Shown here one piece after another: positions 25,062 to 37,820 of a stretch of DNA of 64,000 nucleotides. The DNA is taken from assembly GCF_902148845.1 (NCBI RefSeq), contig NC_043745.1, positions 32,811,341 through 32,875,340 of the forward strand, read 5' to 3'. The notes beneath the pieces were generated by a model. That model ran no database searches. It was not told the DNA's origin and saw nothing but the letters and a program-made list of their open reading frames with translations. The translations under genes were made by a program, and so were the position numbers. This DNA is from Salarias fasciatus. Taxonomy: Eukaryota > Chordata > Actinopteri > Blenniiformes > Blenniidae. Within the stretch, counting starts at the first letter, position 1. Each line of letters starts with the position of its first letter.

Positions 25062-25500
25062 GTTTTGCATGTAGTTATTGCAGTTGTCTTATTGCAAGTG
25101 AAGCTGATGTGTAGAGTTGTTTTTCTGTCGGCATATGTGAACAGCCACTATAGGGGGGCCTATGAACTCTCGGTAGTGCTGAACACACCTCTTATGAAAG
25201 CCAGAGGCTTTAATTGAGTTTACCTATCTTCCAATTAAGAAGACACCTCTGAAGATCACCACTTCTGGCACCTTAGAGGAGAAGTGCAGCCAAACACGGT
25301 TAAGATTGGCCTGAACTTTGCCTGGATGAGTAAAAATCACATGAGGAAAGAGGATTATCCTATTTGCAGCTTAACTCGCCCTTGGACGCTCACTGAGAGG
25401 CAGTTGTGTAAAGTTCTCTGGACTGAGAGGACCGTGCGAGCACCGAGGACCAAACAGACGTCCTTTCATCCAGGCAGACACATTTACTCCATCCAGGCAA
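23890..25500. other. Intergenic upstream of GCAP gene A
   Basis: No gene is recognised between the small transposon and the first GCAP. GT and TA microsatellites sit at 24918-24950 and 25003-25059. A stretch near 23930-24440 has promoter-like and poly(A)-like words and may be an old repeat, but I could not define its ends. The GCAP 5' UTR presumably begins within the last 200-300 bases; no TATA box is obvious. Confidence 0.45.
25003..25059 (+). repeat. (TA)n microsatellite
   Basis: About 57 bases of alternating TA, preceded at 24918-24950 by a GT run and ATGT tetramers. Together these create spurious open frames. Confidence 0.95.
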
Positions 25501-25502
25501 TC

Positions 25503-28423
25503 ATGGGGCAGGAGGGAAGCCGCAGCGAGGAGATGGACCTGGCTCAGATTCAGGAGCTGTGCATCCTGTTCATGAAGGAGTGTCCCAGCGGGGCGCTTCA
25601 CCTGCACGAGTTCAAGAGGATCTTCGGCGTCCCGAGCAACTCCTCGGAGGAGTGCCTCTACATCGAGACCATCTTCAGCTCCTTCGACACCAACAGGGTA
25701 GAGATCCACAGATCACAGCCACACCAGATCAACCGCTTTCTCTTTTTCTGATAAACTGTGCTCCTCTTGCAATGTTGTTCAGAGTAGAGTGTGAATCTCT
25801 GTCATGTAACTGAAAATTAGAGGGGAGAAAACATCCATTTTCACCCAAAAACTATCTTTGCTGGTTGATGCTGAATTGGCCCACATATGAAACTGGACTT
25901 TACTGTTTTGTTCTTTTGAGATTAACAATTTCCCTGAACAAAGTCGCTTTGCAACAAAATAATAATTTTATTCCGAGTACCTAAAAACAGCAGAACCGAA
26001 CTAAAGTAAGATTGTGTGGCTCTACAGTGGATTTATTTTTCTGAATTTGGTCCACATTGGAAAAACTTTATCCAGTCCTGGAGTCCTATATATGCTGTGT
26101 TGTAAGTGCAGTATGGTTTAGATATAGTACCAAATGAAAGTAAAGAAACTTACAGCCTAAGACAATTGACTTAAACCACTTTTTTAGATTTATGAAGCAC
26201 TTTATAATTTTAATTTATGCAAGTCAGGAAAAGTATTTAGTACAGCTGCATCTCTTATCTCTGATCATTAACGTAGATAAGTTCTACTTGCCTCAATAAT
26301 AAAATTAGCATTTTTTAAATTCATATTATTACCATTACCATTTGCCACTGAGTTATTTTTCAATGTGCCCACAGGACAACACACTGGACTTTCTGGAGTA
26401 TGTGGCAGCACTTCATTTGATCTTACGTGGAAACCTTGAAGATCGACTGAAATGGTCTTTCAAGATGTACGACAAAGATGGAAATGGAAAACTGGACAGA
26501 GGCGAGGTGAAAAGGCTCATCAGGGTGAGAAGAGTCGACATTTCTGCTGAATTATGATATGTATCAACTTTCTTTAGCAGTCGTCCTTGAAAAGTGTCAA
26601 TAATACAACCCCGACACACTTTATGACTTTTCTGCAAGAAATAGAATAGAGAGTTATGTAAAGCTCTCAGAAGTTACCTGGTTTCATAACCTTATATCCT
26701 GAAGGATTATAGTGCTGTCCCAGTGATGGCTGGATTAGAGTCAGGGGTCATGTTGTTTAGCTTCCCAGGGTCTAAAATAAGGTCAGTGTGGGGTCTGCTG
26801 AGGCTATTTTCAAAGTGAACATCCCTGCAGTGCTTTACAGTAAGCCTGTAAATTCACAAAGTAAAAGTATCTTGAGGCCTGATTGGCGGGCAGAAATTAG
26901 ATAACATACTTTTACAGTTATCCTGTGGAACTTAAGGTAACTGTGTTACTATATTGGTATTGTTCAGTTTTTTGACCTGTTTAAAATCTTTTAGAGAAAA
27001 TAGGACATCTGAGAAATGGAATTTGTGTCAGATTGTATGAAACTTTGATTATCAATATAGTCAACAGAGTTTTTTTCTCAGCCCACTGCAAAAAGTGGTA
27101 TATTTTTATGAAATATATGACGTATGCCATAAAAAACACACTTGCATGGACAACTCTACCTGAAATAAATGGAAATTTAGAAGCCTATTTAGATCTTCCT
27201 GACAGAGGAAGAAAACCAACTCAGTTTAGTTTGATCAGTAGAAGAGCTGCAGTGCTGCTGTCTCTCTCTTTATCCTGATTCCCAATCTCACTGTTACTTT
27301 CAGCATGAGTGTTGATGTCTTGAGAGAAAAAAAAATTTCAGTTGCCCCAGAGGTTTCAGATCCCTGATCTAGTCTATGAGCAACAGTAAAATATGCTGCA
27401 CATTCAGACCCAGACTTCCTTACAACACCGGCGTCTCGTTACAGATCATCCATAAAATCAAGCTCCAGACAGCGGACCTCAACATGACTCCCACAGAGAT
27501 CTGCGATCGGATCTTTGAGCTGGTCGACCAAAACAACGATGGTGAGTTGGTGCAGAGAGCAACAAGAGCTTAACTCATGAAGATCTTGAGCAGCATGTTT
27601 GTGTCTTTTAGAGAAAACTACCATGTGAGTATGTTTAGATCCCCCATCAGTGACCTAAATAAAGACAGAAACAGTTGAAGGAAACTGAGGTCATATCACT
27701 GTTAAAGGAAAGGCAGACAAGCAGATGGAATTTTATAAAGGCCTCCGAAAAAAAGACATGATATTAAATATTAATTTAACTAGGGTAAGGGTTAGGATTA
27801 GGGTTAGAGGTATATTTTTGAAATGGGAAACAAGCCAGTTTGGAGAACCAAAAATCTTACTGATATTTGTATGTGAGAAAAAGTAAAGTAAGACATCTTT
27901 TAACTTTATATTCAAGTAAAGTACAGATAACTGATTAAATCAGGTTTCAGTTAAATTAATTTAAAAAACAAGAAGGGAAAGAGAATACCATAGTTGAGAT
28001 TTTGCTTAGTTTACTTTGACAGAGCAGTTTATTTTTGGCGAGATCTAAGTAAGTTTTGTGCTTTTGGTGAGTTACCATAATATACAATCTGTCTATAGTT
28101 TGATTGACAGGATTTATTAAGTTAGTTGAGAGGTCTAAAGTGCCACAGTTGTTTCCTTCTCCAAGGGCTACTAATCCTACTGTCTCTCCTGACTCACTAC
28201 ACCCTCCTGTGGTTGAAAGTGGTATTGCAGCACATGGGTTGATGAATAGACTCAGATTTAAATTATATCCAGTGATCATGTTTATCAGATTTTATCATGA
28301 ATGCTGTTTAAATAACATTAAAAAAAACTATCGTTTGAAAAATGTAGGTTTTATTATGACGTCACCAAGACAGTCTCAGCCGTGACATTTTTTTTAGTTT
28401 CCCTCCCTATATTAGTCAAATTA

Positions 28424-28455
<32 letters not shown>

Positions 28456-28695
28456 GGGGGGGGGAACGGTGACATTTTTCTGTATGTGAATATATTGTTT
28501 TATGGTTGCACATCTCCCCCTCAATAAAATCCAAAGTCATCAGCATAGATGTTTGTTTTTTTCTGCCCTGCAGGTCAGATCACGCTGTCGGAGTTCATGG
28601 AAGGTGCTCAAAAGGACGAATGGGTCATGAACATGCTGAAGCTTGATGTCAACGCTTCCGGCTGGGTCGTCGAGAACTGCGGGAGGTTCCCGTGA
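25503..28695 (+). CDS. Guanylate cyclase-activating protein, tandem gene A
   Basis: Exons 25503-25697, 26375-26524, 27445-27541 and 28574-28695 join in phase to 187 residues. The start is MGQEGS, with Gly2 available for N-myristoylation as in all GCAPs. EF-hand 1 is degenerate and carries the family's ECPSG and [12 protein letters not shown]2 ([12 protein letters not shown]), EF3 ([12 protein letters not shown]) and EF4 (DQNNDGQITLSE) have complete calcium ligands. GCAPs stimulate retinal membrane guanylate cyclase when calcium falls after light, and inhibit it in the dark. The sequence looks nearer to GCAP2/GCIP-like teleost GCAPs than to GCAP1. Fish have up to eight GCAPs, so I do not assign a letter. 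A paralogue (gene B) lies 4.4 kb downstream in the same orientation with identical intron positions. Confidence 0.9.
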
Positions 28696-30100
28696 CCCCC
28701 GGATTGTTAGGGGGTTTGTTTGTTTTCATTTTAAGGCTGATGAAGAAGTGAAGAGTCTTCATATTTTTGGCTTTAAAGAGGTTTGCCTGCCTCTCTTGAT
28801 GCGGATCCTCCTGCGACTTGGAGCCGGAGTGCAGTGCATCTCGTTCATGGCTGCCCTGATTTTGACAGCAGGCCCAGAGGTTGGGGTGTCTGTGGTCTGA
28901 GTTCAGCAGCTTGTACAGTTAGTCACTACATATTCAGCACGTCATTTTTGTAAATTTTGTAAACACTAAAATATTCCTGTGGCAAATAGTTATTCTATTC
29001 AGTCATCAAATATATATACTCTGTCAATAAAATACAATGAAGTATGAATTTATATCATCAGTTCAGTCTTTAAGTGTATATCCTTTTGAAGGGTCAAAGA
29101 CTACTGTTTGGTAAGATGTTGAGTTTATATAAAGAAAAAAACTTGTCAAAACTATTAACTCGTTAAATTATTTGTGGTTTTGAATTAAAAATCAGACTTT
29201 ACTATTGCTGCGGTTAATAGCGTTTTGACCACAGATAAAGTGTTTCATGTATTTACTCACAAAATTTTTGATTGAATATTTATGGTGGACTAGAATTTAC
29301 CCAATTTTATTTACATTACTCATATCCACAGAATGACATATTTTCTCTATTTTTGCAGTTTAAGTCATGATTATTCATTCATCATTTAACTAAAATGACC
29401 TGCTTTACTGTTTTATCAACTTAATATCAAATTTAAAAAAATACTTTATTTGTGCAAATTTAAGCAGTTTGTATAAATCTGTCAAATAATAAAAATGTAA
29501 GAAATATACAGTGGTAATTTCATAATGAAATATTTAATCCATTGTTTCTGCAGTAATAAAACATATTTTGTGTTTTTGTTTTTCTCATTTGTACATTTTT
29601 TTTGTATGATGGATTTAAGGTGAAAACAGAATGTTGTGAAGAATGTGCTTTTATTCTGGAAATAAAAGATTTTTACAAAAAAAAAAAAAAAAAAAACCAA
29701 TTTATCCTTTCTTTCCATCTGTGTCCCACAAATTGGATGTGCTGCATTTCGGTTTTCATTTAAGCTCAAATTATTGGACACCGAGGTCACATCCATCCAT
29801 CAACAAAGATTTACTGAGTGGGGAGAAAAAAATCAGTTGATGAGTGGATCAAGCATATGGACAGAGAACAATTTGGTACACCCCCACTGACATGTGGCTG
29901 TAGGGGGATTAAAATCTTGTATCTACTGGACATCCTCTAATTTGAACACTCCAGTGGTGAAATCATTGCTCCGACTGCTTCTCTCACAAACTGCATCATG
30001 CATAGAGATACAGTCTGATGTCTTCAGACTGGTCGGACTGTGCAAACCAGGAGTCTGCAACCTTTGTGGACAAAAGAGCCTCTTTTGCTTTTTTCCATGA
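28696..30100. other. 3' UTR of GCAP gene A and intergenic
   Basis: AATAAAATACAATG near 29026 is a likely polyadenylation site for gene A. The rest is AT-rich with an A run at 29679-29697, and no coding sequence is seen. Confidence 0.5.
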
Positions 30101-30114
30101 AAAAAAAATAATAA

Positions 30115-30116
<2 letters not shown>

Positions 30117-30152
<36 letters not shown>
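30117..30152 (-). repeat. (ATT)n LINE tail microsatellite
   Basis: About twelve AAT units on the plus strand. They form the 3' tail of the minus-strand L2 element. Confidence 0.9.
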
Positions 30153-30153
<1 letters not shown>

Positions 30154-30697
30154 TTATTCAATTTAAAAGCGCCTTTCACAACACCCAAGGACGCTGAACA
30201 TTAAAACACCGAAAAAAATTAAAAGCAGCTTTAACAACATAAACAAAAGGCAACAACATTGAATGGTGAGTGCGACTATGAGCCATTGTTGAAGTAGGAC
30301 TGTCTGAAGAGGTGAGTTTTGAGTCTGGCTTTAAACAGTGGCAGGAAGTCAATGGTGCAGAGGTCGGGAGGGAGAGCGTTCCAGAGCTGGGGAGCAGAGC
30401 GACTGAATGCTCTGTGGCCCATGGAGACGAGGCGAGCAGGGGGAACATAAAGCTGGAGTGAACGGACAGGAGTGGCGATGTGGAGGAGGTCAGATATGTA
30501 AGGTGGGGCCAGGTTATGGAGTGCTTTGAATGTAATGAGAAGTGTCTTATAGTTAATTCTCTGTTTTATTGGAAGCCAGTGGAGTTGCTGTAAGATGGAG
30601 GTGATGTGGTGAATGGCGGGAGTCCGGGTAATGAGGCGAGCTGCAGAGTTTTGGAGGAGCTGCAGTTTCTGGAGGGATTTGTTGGGGAGACCAAGGT

Positions 30698-31050
30698 AAG
30701 GTAAGGTACTTTATTGGTCATTATACAGTGAATGTACAACGAAATTTGTTTCTCTGCATTTAACCCATCCATCGATGCCACTGAGGCATTCCGTATGGAG
30801 CAGTGGGCAGCTGCGGGGAGCGCCCGGGGACCCATCTCCAGATGTGGGGTCAGGTTAATCAGAATCACCTGACTGGAGGATTGACCTATGGTGCATGTTA
30901 TTGGTTGACGGGGGAAACCGGAGGAAACCCATCCAGACACGGGGAGGAACATGCAAACTCCACACAGAAAGGCCCGCACGGTCCGGGGATTGAACCCGGG
31001 ACCTTCTTGCTGTGAGGCAAGAGCGCTAACCACTCATCCACCATGCTGCC
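30698..31050 (-). mobile_element. tRNA-headed SINE inserted into the L2 element
   Basis: On the minus strand the insert begins with a tRNA-like head: A-box-like TGGATGAGTGG, then GGTTAGCGCTCTTGCCTCA and a B box GGTTCAATCC. A conserved body follows (TTTCCTCCGGTTTCCCCC) and it ends in a tail with CCTTACCTTACCTTGG. LINE sequence resumes on both sides: TGTTGGGGAGACCAAG on the left and GTTGCAGTAATCAATC on the right. The insertion is therefore younger than the L2 copy. The exact ends and target duplication could not be fixed by eye. Confidence 0.75.
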
Positions 31051-32159
31051 ATAGTGCCATGTGCGTTGCAGTAATCAATCCGGGAGGTGACAAGGCTATG
31101 GACGAGGATGGCAGTGGTTTCAGAAGTGAGGAAGGGTCGGAGATGAGAGATGTTGCGCAGGTGAAAGTATGCAGACCGAGTAATGTTATTGATGTGGGAG
31201 TGGTAAGAGAGTGTACTATCAAGGATGACACCCAGGCTCTTGACCTGAGGGGAGGGAGGGACAGTCGAGTTGTGGATGGAAATGGAAAAACTGTTGGATT
31301 TGGAGAGAGTGGAGGAGGTGCCTACAAGGAGGACTTGGGTTTTAGAACTATTTAGTTTCAGGAAATTGAGAGTGAACCAGGAGTGAATTTCTTGTAGGCA
31401 GAGGGAAAGGGAGGCTGGAGGAAGTGATGAAGATGGCTTGGTAGAGAGGTAGAGCTGGGTGTCATCCGCATAGCAGTGGAAATTTGTATTGTGTCTATGG
31501 AAGATGTGACCAAGCGGGAGAATGTAAATGATGAAGAGAAGGGGACCCAGGACAGAACCCTGGGGCACGCCGGCAGAGACAGAGAAGGTGTTGGACTCAT
31601 GAGATTTGAGCTGAATGAATTGTATGCGGTCAGAAAGGTGAACCAAGCGAGGGGTATTTGGGAGATGCCAATGGATGAAAGTCTGAGAAGCAGAGTGCTA
31701 TGAGAAATGGTGCCGAATGCTGCTGAGAGATCAAGAAGGATGAGAATTGAAAGTAAACCAGAGTCTGAGGCTAAAAGGAGGTCATTGGTGATTTTGAGGA
31801 GTGCTGTTTCAGTACTGTGTAGGGGACGGAAGCCGGATTGAAACTGCTCGTAGATGTCATTGGTGATGAGATGATTGTGGAGTTGAGAGGCTACAGATTT
31901 TTCAAGGATTTTGGAGAGGGAGGGTAAGTTGGAAATAGGATCAAAGTTATTGAAATTCAATGGGTTCAAGCCAGGTTTTTTCAGGATAGGGGTCACAGTA
32001 GCAGTTTTGAATGAGTGAGGGACAGTGCCAGAAATAACAGAGGAATGAATGATGTTGGTGATGAGGGGAGCAAGTGAAGATAAGCACGTTTTTACAAGAA
32101 CTGTAGGGAGGGGGTCGAGCTGGCAGGTGGAGGGTTTGCCTTGAGCCATTAAACACGAT

Positions 32160-33137
32160 AATTATCCCAAATGAAGAAAAACAAAATCTTTACAAAATTA
32201 AAATTAAAATCAAATCATTAGTGATGTTTCAAAGCTACAATTTAGATTAATTTCATAATATTTTATGCTTTCGTAGCCAGTTTTTTCAGCAATTTCACAG
32301 CAATTTTGAGCCATTTTAGCTATTAAGCTACTTCATAGCCACTGTGCAATTCCAAATGGTGAGAACAGTTTTAGCTACATTAGTAGTTTGAAACTTTTTG
32401 ACTTTTTATGACTGTTTAAGTGATTTTACCATTTTACCTGTTTTCCTATACTTGTCTTTTTACTGTAGTTTTAGCTCTTTTATCCATTTTAGCAACTCTG
32501 ACTATTTCAACTGTTTTTAGTCAGGAGATTAGACCACTTTTGAAAAACAGTGTGATATACATCCAAAATAAAAATGAAAAGAAAATGTTTATCTGTATAT
32601 ATCTTCTGCAGAGGGGCTGAAGAGCTGTGGCTCCAGAGCTGCAGTCTGCAGGCCAATGATCTGTTCCCACATGAGCCTCAGTGGATCAACACAACCACAA
32701 AGACCACGCTGACGCTTTGACGTAATCCCACTCTTAATCTTCCTGAGGACCCGGTGCTGGCCTCTGGTCTACAGGGGAAAATCTTATATCTGATCTAAAA
32801 CCTTTAAACAAGTATATTTGTGTCTCATCAGCAAAGCTGCTGTCCCTCTGCAGTGATATGTAGTCAGCTGGGCGAGAGGAGAATTTGTCAAAATAAGTGA
32901 GACACAAACAATCCAGAAAACAGGAAATATTCTTGAGGATTTGGAGACGACTGACAATTGGATCAATGGGATTTAAGCATCTTGTTAACTTGAAATAGCC
33001 CAGCATACAGGACACTGAGCTGCGACTGGGTGTAGGCTAATGATTCGTGGCTCATTGGCAGTGATGAACGTGCTTTACGTGCATCCTCTGTGCAATTTTT
33101 CCCATAACTCGAGCTCTTCTCCTTTGTGTTGAAAGCT
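32160..33137. other. Intergenic upstream of GCAP gene B
   Basis: No coding sequence is recognised. A 5' UTR for gene B must lie just before 33138. There is no obvious TATA box. Confidence 0.45.
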
Positions 33138-35187
33138 ATGGGTCAAGTGCAGGGCTCCTCGGATAAGGAAGTGACTCTTCAAAACATCCAGGATCTGTAC
33201 CGTAAGTTTGCCAGTGAGTGTCCCAGTGGAAATCTGCACTTGCATGAGTTCAAGAGGATATTTGGAGTAACGAGCTCTTCATCGGAGGAAGAATCGGCCT
33301 ATATGGACAACGTGTTTCGATCCTTTGATGCAAACAAGGTAATGTGAAGCTTCGCGATGACTCACACTGATTAAACTCAGAACACAGGTTAAAACTGCAA
33401 AGAGATAAACTGATGGAGGATTTCCTGCTACTACTGCCGAACTGGGCAGATTACGACCGGGTGTACTCTGGACAGTCAGTCCATCACAAACCAAATGCTG
33501 AGATACAGACAATTACACATATTCACGTCTATGTGCAAAACAGTCACACTGGACAGTGGAGTCAAACTGGAGTAAAACAGCCACGGATAAGGAGAACATG
33601 CAAACTGCAGGTAGAAAAGACTCTGCTGCTTGACAGCAGTGAGTTCTGTAACTAAACAGAGCATTTTTACTGTGTCATGTAACCAGTCTTTCTGCTGAAG
33701 TATGTTTATTGGGAGGGGATTTAGTCCATTTTATGGATGCATTTTATAGATTTCCATCATCTCCAGCCTTAACTCAAAGCAAAATGCTTAAAATAAAATA
33801 TTATATCTGTTTTAATTTGATGTCAAATTCTAAAATGTTCACTTTTTCTACTGTTTGCCTTTGTTTATTGTTATGCATCATTCACACGCTAAAAATATCC
33901 CAGAAATGACTTCAAATAGCTTCAATGTTTTGAACTTGTCTCACATTGATTTTTCAGATATAATAAATTATTCAAATATCATAACACTGTTAAAATACTA
34001 TTTTGGCCATTGTCTCTCATTTGTTCTCATGTATAACATCTGGGCTGTTTATGAAATATACTTTAAGCAGATTAACTTTGCTTCCTGGTCGAGCTTTCCC
34101 AAGGAAGGAAGGAAACAAATTAATTGCTATAAAAGGTCTATTGCCTATGACATAAACTCTCCTTAACAACATTATTGAAATAACTGAAACTTGAGTCAGT
34201 AGAAGTACGGTTTAAGCTGTAAAGCAACTGCTTAATAAATGTGAAAATTATTGTGACTATCTACAGCAGCAGTTCAGAACTCTTCACTCTTTCCTTACAG
34301 GATGGTAAAATCGACTTCATGGAGTACGTGGCGGCCGTGCACCTCGTCCTTCGTGGGAAACTTGAGGACAAACTGAGATGGTCTTTTAAAGTATTCGACA
34401 GAGACGGAAACGGCTGTTTGGACAGACAGGAAGTGAAGCACATTCTCAAAGTAGGCGTTGCTGCTTATTTCACTGTGTTTTGTTTGGCTGATAAGCTTTC
34501 CTATTCCTATTGGTTCATCCCATCATTTCTATTAATGCTTTAAGACAAAGTATGTTGTTATTACTTCAATTATTTTTTATTTACCGTTTATTTATCCAGA
34601 TAAATCAGTAAGAACCAACTATTATTTACATCAGTAAGTCTACAAGTGACATACACATACTATATTTCTGGAAGGATGCTGACCAGGATGGAGAAAACAC
34701 CACAAATATCATATTGTATCATATTGACATATCTGGCTTGTGATGATTATTTTGCTTTCAGGTATTAACTATTAAAATAATATTTTTTGGCTTTTCTTTC
34801 ATTTTATGTTTGTTTTTCTTTTCATTTCAGATTATCTACAAAATAAAGAGGCACACTGATCCTGGACTCACAGTGAATGTTGAGGATACCTGCAACAGGA
34901 TATTTGAGCTGGTGGACAAGAATAAAGACAGTGAGTCTTCAACAACAGCCGATGAAAAGACTCCATGTTTCTATCTGATGACCACACATCATTTTGGCCT
35001 CATCATTCAAAGTAAGTTTACATTTTATTGATTAAGCTGTTTTTTGACTCGTCCAGGTCAGATTACGTTGGAGGAGTTCATGGAAGGGGCTGAGAAGGAC
35101 CCGTGGGTGATGGAGCAGCTCAAACTGGACATCGGGCCGTGCGAGTGGTTCATCGAACAGCAAGAAGGCCACAAGCCTCGTAAATGA
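33138..35187 (+). CDS. Guanylate cyclase-activating protein, tandem gene B
   Basis: Exons 33138-33338, 34301-34450, 34831-34930 and 35057-35187 join to 193 residues. I chose MGQVQGSS as the start, rather than an in-frame ATG-like codon upstream, because GCAPs need Gly directly after Met for myristoylation. EF1 is degenerate with ECPSG and [12 protein letters not shown]2 ([12 protein letters not shown]) and EF3 ([12 protein letters not shown]) are canonical, and EF4 (DKNKDSQITLEE) has Ser where position 6 is usually Gly. The C-terminal tail ([13 protein letters not shown]) differs from gene A ([10 protein letters not shown]), and the EF3-EF4 linker is one residue longer. Intron positions and phases match gene A, so the two are tandem duplicates that have since diverged. 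Confidence 0.9.
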
Positions 35188-37820
35188 CGGGACAGCAAAA
35201 CCACGAGAGAGAAGCGGCCTTCAGTGACGGACTCGTGTCTCGTTCATATGAAAGTGTTGGGGGTTTTTTTTAACTATCAGAATTTTTTTTTATACACAAG
35301 TGAAGACTGGAGCCTTTTTAAGAGGTTAACATGCTACAGAGAAGAAAGTTTGATGGACACTGTTTCTTGGAGATCTGAGATCCGGAGCAATTCACAACAC
35401 AGCTGTTAACTGAAGATTGAGGGACTGTTCTCAAATGAAAGCCAAGAGCTTATATGTAATCAGGGTTGTGTTTGACGTGTCACTCCATTAACTTGATTTC
35501 ATCGTGAAAAAAACCTGAACGCAAAATTAACAACTTTATTAGTGATTGATATCAAGACTTTTGTGTGATCTAGATTAATATAGTTCATGTTTCAGATGGA
35601 AAATCTCAGTAAAGAGGATTTTTTTAAACTGTCACAAGATAAGAATCAAAAACAAGCATAAAGAATAAAATCGATTGATCATTGCCATTTATTGAAATGT
35701 ATGAAGGTCAAACACATTTAAGACAAACAAGACTGAATCTTCCACAGCAAAGGCAAGGTGGACAAAAATAAGTTGAAAACCCAAGAAATCTCAATTAGAA
35801 CCACCTGTACAAAGTAAAACAATGAAATTACTATTTTCAAGATAAGCTGAGCAGTCAGTTCTGCTCGGTGATTCGCTGTGACGCTCCAGTCGGCTCATAC
35901 GGACCTCATGAGATTTTACTGAGTGTTTAGTCTCACTGACTGCGTTTATCCTTTAAGACTCTTTACACCCTAATTCGACTTCTTCTGGCGTCACAGAGAC
36001 AACCGCAACAAACACACAGAGATCCATTCGGTTTCTATCAATCACTGCATTATAGGAGAAATGGTGAGTTTTAAATTACACGCTAATGCACACACGTTTG
36101 TGTTTTTGCAGAATGTGGGAATCAGCATGTTAAGCGAAGCCCCTTTAAGTTCATGCAACATTATCTTGTAGCGACTCCTGTGGGTGAACCGGTCAGCTGA
36201 ACAGAGTCAGTTAAAAAGTAACTAATTACTTCAGTATTCCTTCATCTCTGGTTTATTTATTAAAAGCTGTTTCACTGGAGTGTAGCTGAGCTGTCCGCGC
36301 TTTGAGGCTGAGTCGCTCATGAAGGAAAGAATGAAACAGCAACTAGAGCATTTATTGAAGCGTATGACCGTGTCCAGCTCCTGCTTTGGGAAGAACAGCT
36401 GAGTTCTTTAAGTTTTAAGTTAAAGCAGCCAGTTATTGGTCAACTATACAATGTGCTTGTGTCCGTCAATAATTTATTTTTAAGTGTTGGCCAGCCAATA
36501 AGAGATTAGATCTTTTCGGCACACTAAACTGGGTTTCTGTGTCTGAGCTCAAGTCTTAAACATATGAAGAAAACGTATCACATAAAGTATTTGTCCATTT
36601 CCAAAGACATAACGCAAAACTTCCATATAAATATATTTTTGCATGTAGCTTTATGTTGTATTGTATTTCATGTCATAAGACATGTTCCCGTGTTAATTTT
36701 TTTTACATCTGCAATGTGAAAAAAAATCCTTGTTTTTTTTAAATAAAAATAAAGTGTCTTGTTAAAACGAGGTTTTGGTTATTGATAAATTGCACATCAA
36801 TAGGTTGGTGGAAGTGGTTCAATCAGGCTGAGTACAGTCCTGAAACTTTTATTTCAAAAAAGAAAAAGTGACTCAAGAGTTTCACAAACAGATGAGCAGA
36901 AAGATAAATTAACCTTTGATGGAGAACTTGGTTCCACATTGATGATATGATGCCAGATAACAAAAAAAAAAGCTCTAGATCCTTCACAACTTGAAAAAAG
37001 AATGAGCTGTTTTTAGTGAGCAGATGAGAAGCGGCTCTCATCATCTAGGAGTGAAACTACTCATTCAGACTGAAACCACTTTCCTGAGAGTCACCTGACC
37101 AAGACGGCAGCAAACAAACACAGGTACAGTCACTTACGTAAACAACAAATACAGGTTCAATCACACACTGCAGAACACGTGAGCTTATATACAACAAGGT
37201 CAGTATCTGAGCCAAGAGGAGAAGTTTCTCTGGTGTTAGAATTGTTGTAGTTTTTTTCCAGTATGATTGTTTCAAGTCTTTGTGCGCCACCATCTGCCAT
37301 ACTGTCAGACAGTATGTTAAAGACTTTTCTCCAGCGAGTTGAATATCAGTAACTGTTAAGTCTAACAGGGAGCCAGACAGAGAGAGACTGCCGCTCTACA
37401 ATCTTTTCACCATGTATAATGAAAAAGCTAAATGTCTCTTTTATGGATAGCAACATGTAAATTCAGACTGGTCTTCACATCAAAATAAAAACAGCAGTTT
37501 AGTGTTTAGTTGAGAAATACATCATTTACATCATTTCAACTAAAGGTTTTCTCCTTATTGTAAGATCACAGCATTACAACATGGGGAGCTTTGAATGAAG
37601 AAAAAAATGTGAAATCGAATTGACCATAAAAGTGTCAGCACAGCAAAACACCGACGTTAGGGAGGTTTGACTCTGAGTAAAAGTGTCTCCATGTGTTTTC
37701 CATTTTCTTTGAATTTTCCCACCAAATATTTTACAGAAAAGTTTTTCTTCAAAAAGAATTGAAAGATTTTTCATGCTTGTAGTCACACAGTTAGGTTATT
37801 CTCTCATATATAAACTCAAA
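35188..37820. other. Intergenic between GCAP gene B and the zinc finger cluster
   Basis: Convergent 3' ends of GCAP gene B (plus) and the first zinc finger gene (minus). AATAAA words occur near 35664 and 36746 on the plus strand. I see no further coding exon. Confidence 0.5.

Larger units (their letters stand above)
30115..32156 (-). mobile_element. L2-type LINE, 5'-truncated, interrupted by a SINE
   Basis: Minus-strand reverse transcriptase remnants include [59 protein letters not shown] and, downstream of an inserted SINE, PPARLVSMGHRAFSRSAPQL and FKARLKTHLF. The coding frame shifts at least once, near 31650, and the family's usual AFDT reads AFGT. The 3' end is an (ATT)n tail at 30117-30152. 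The 5' end stops near 32156, so the endonuclease domain is missing. It lies between the two GCAP genes and is a different lineage from the LINE at 12.3-15.5 kb. Confidence 0.88.

Noticed and set aside
24740-25217. Open frames rich in Ile-Tyr and Val-Cys
   Set aside because: They come from GT, ATGT and TA microsatellites upstream of the GCAP gene.
30951-31355. 134-codon plus-strand frame
   Set aside because: Antisense across the SINE/LINE junction.
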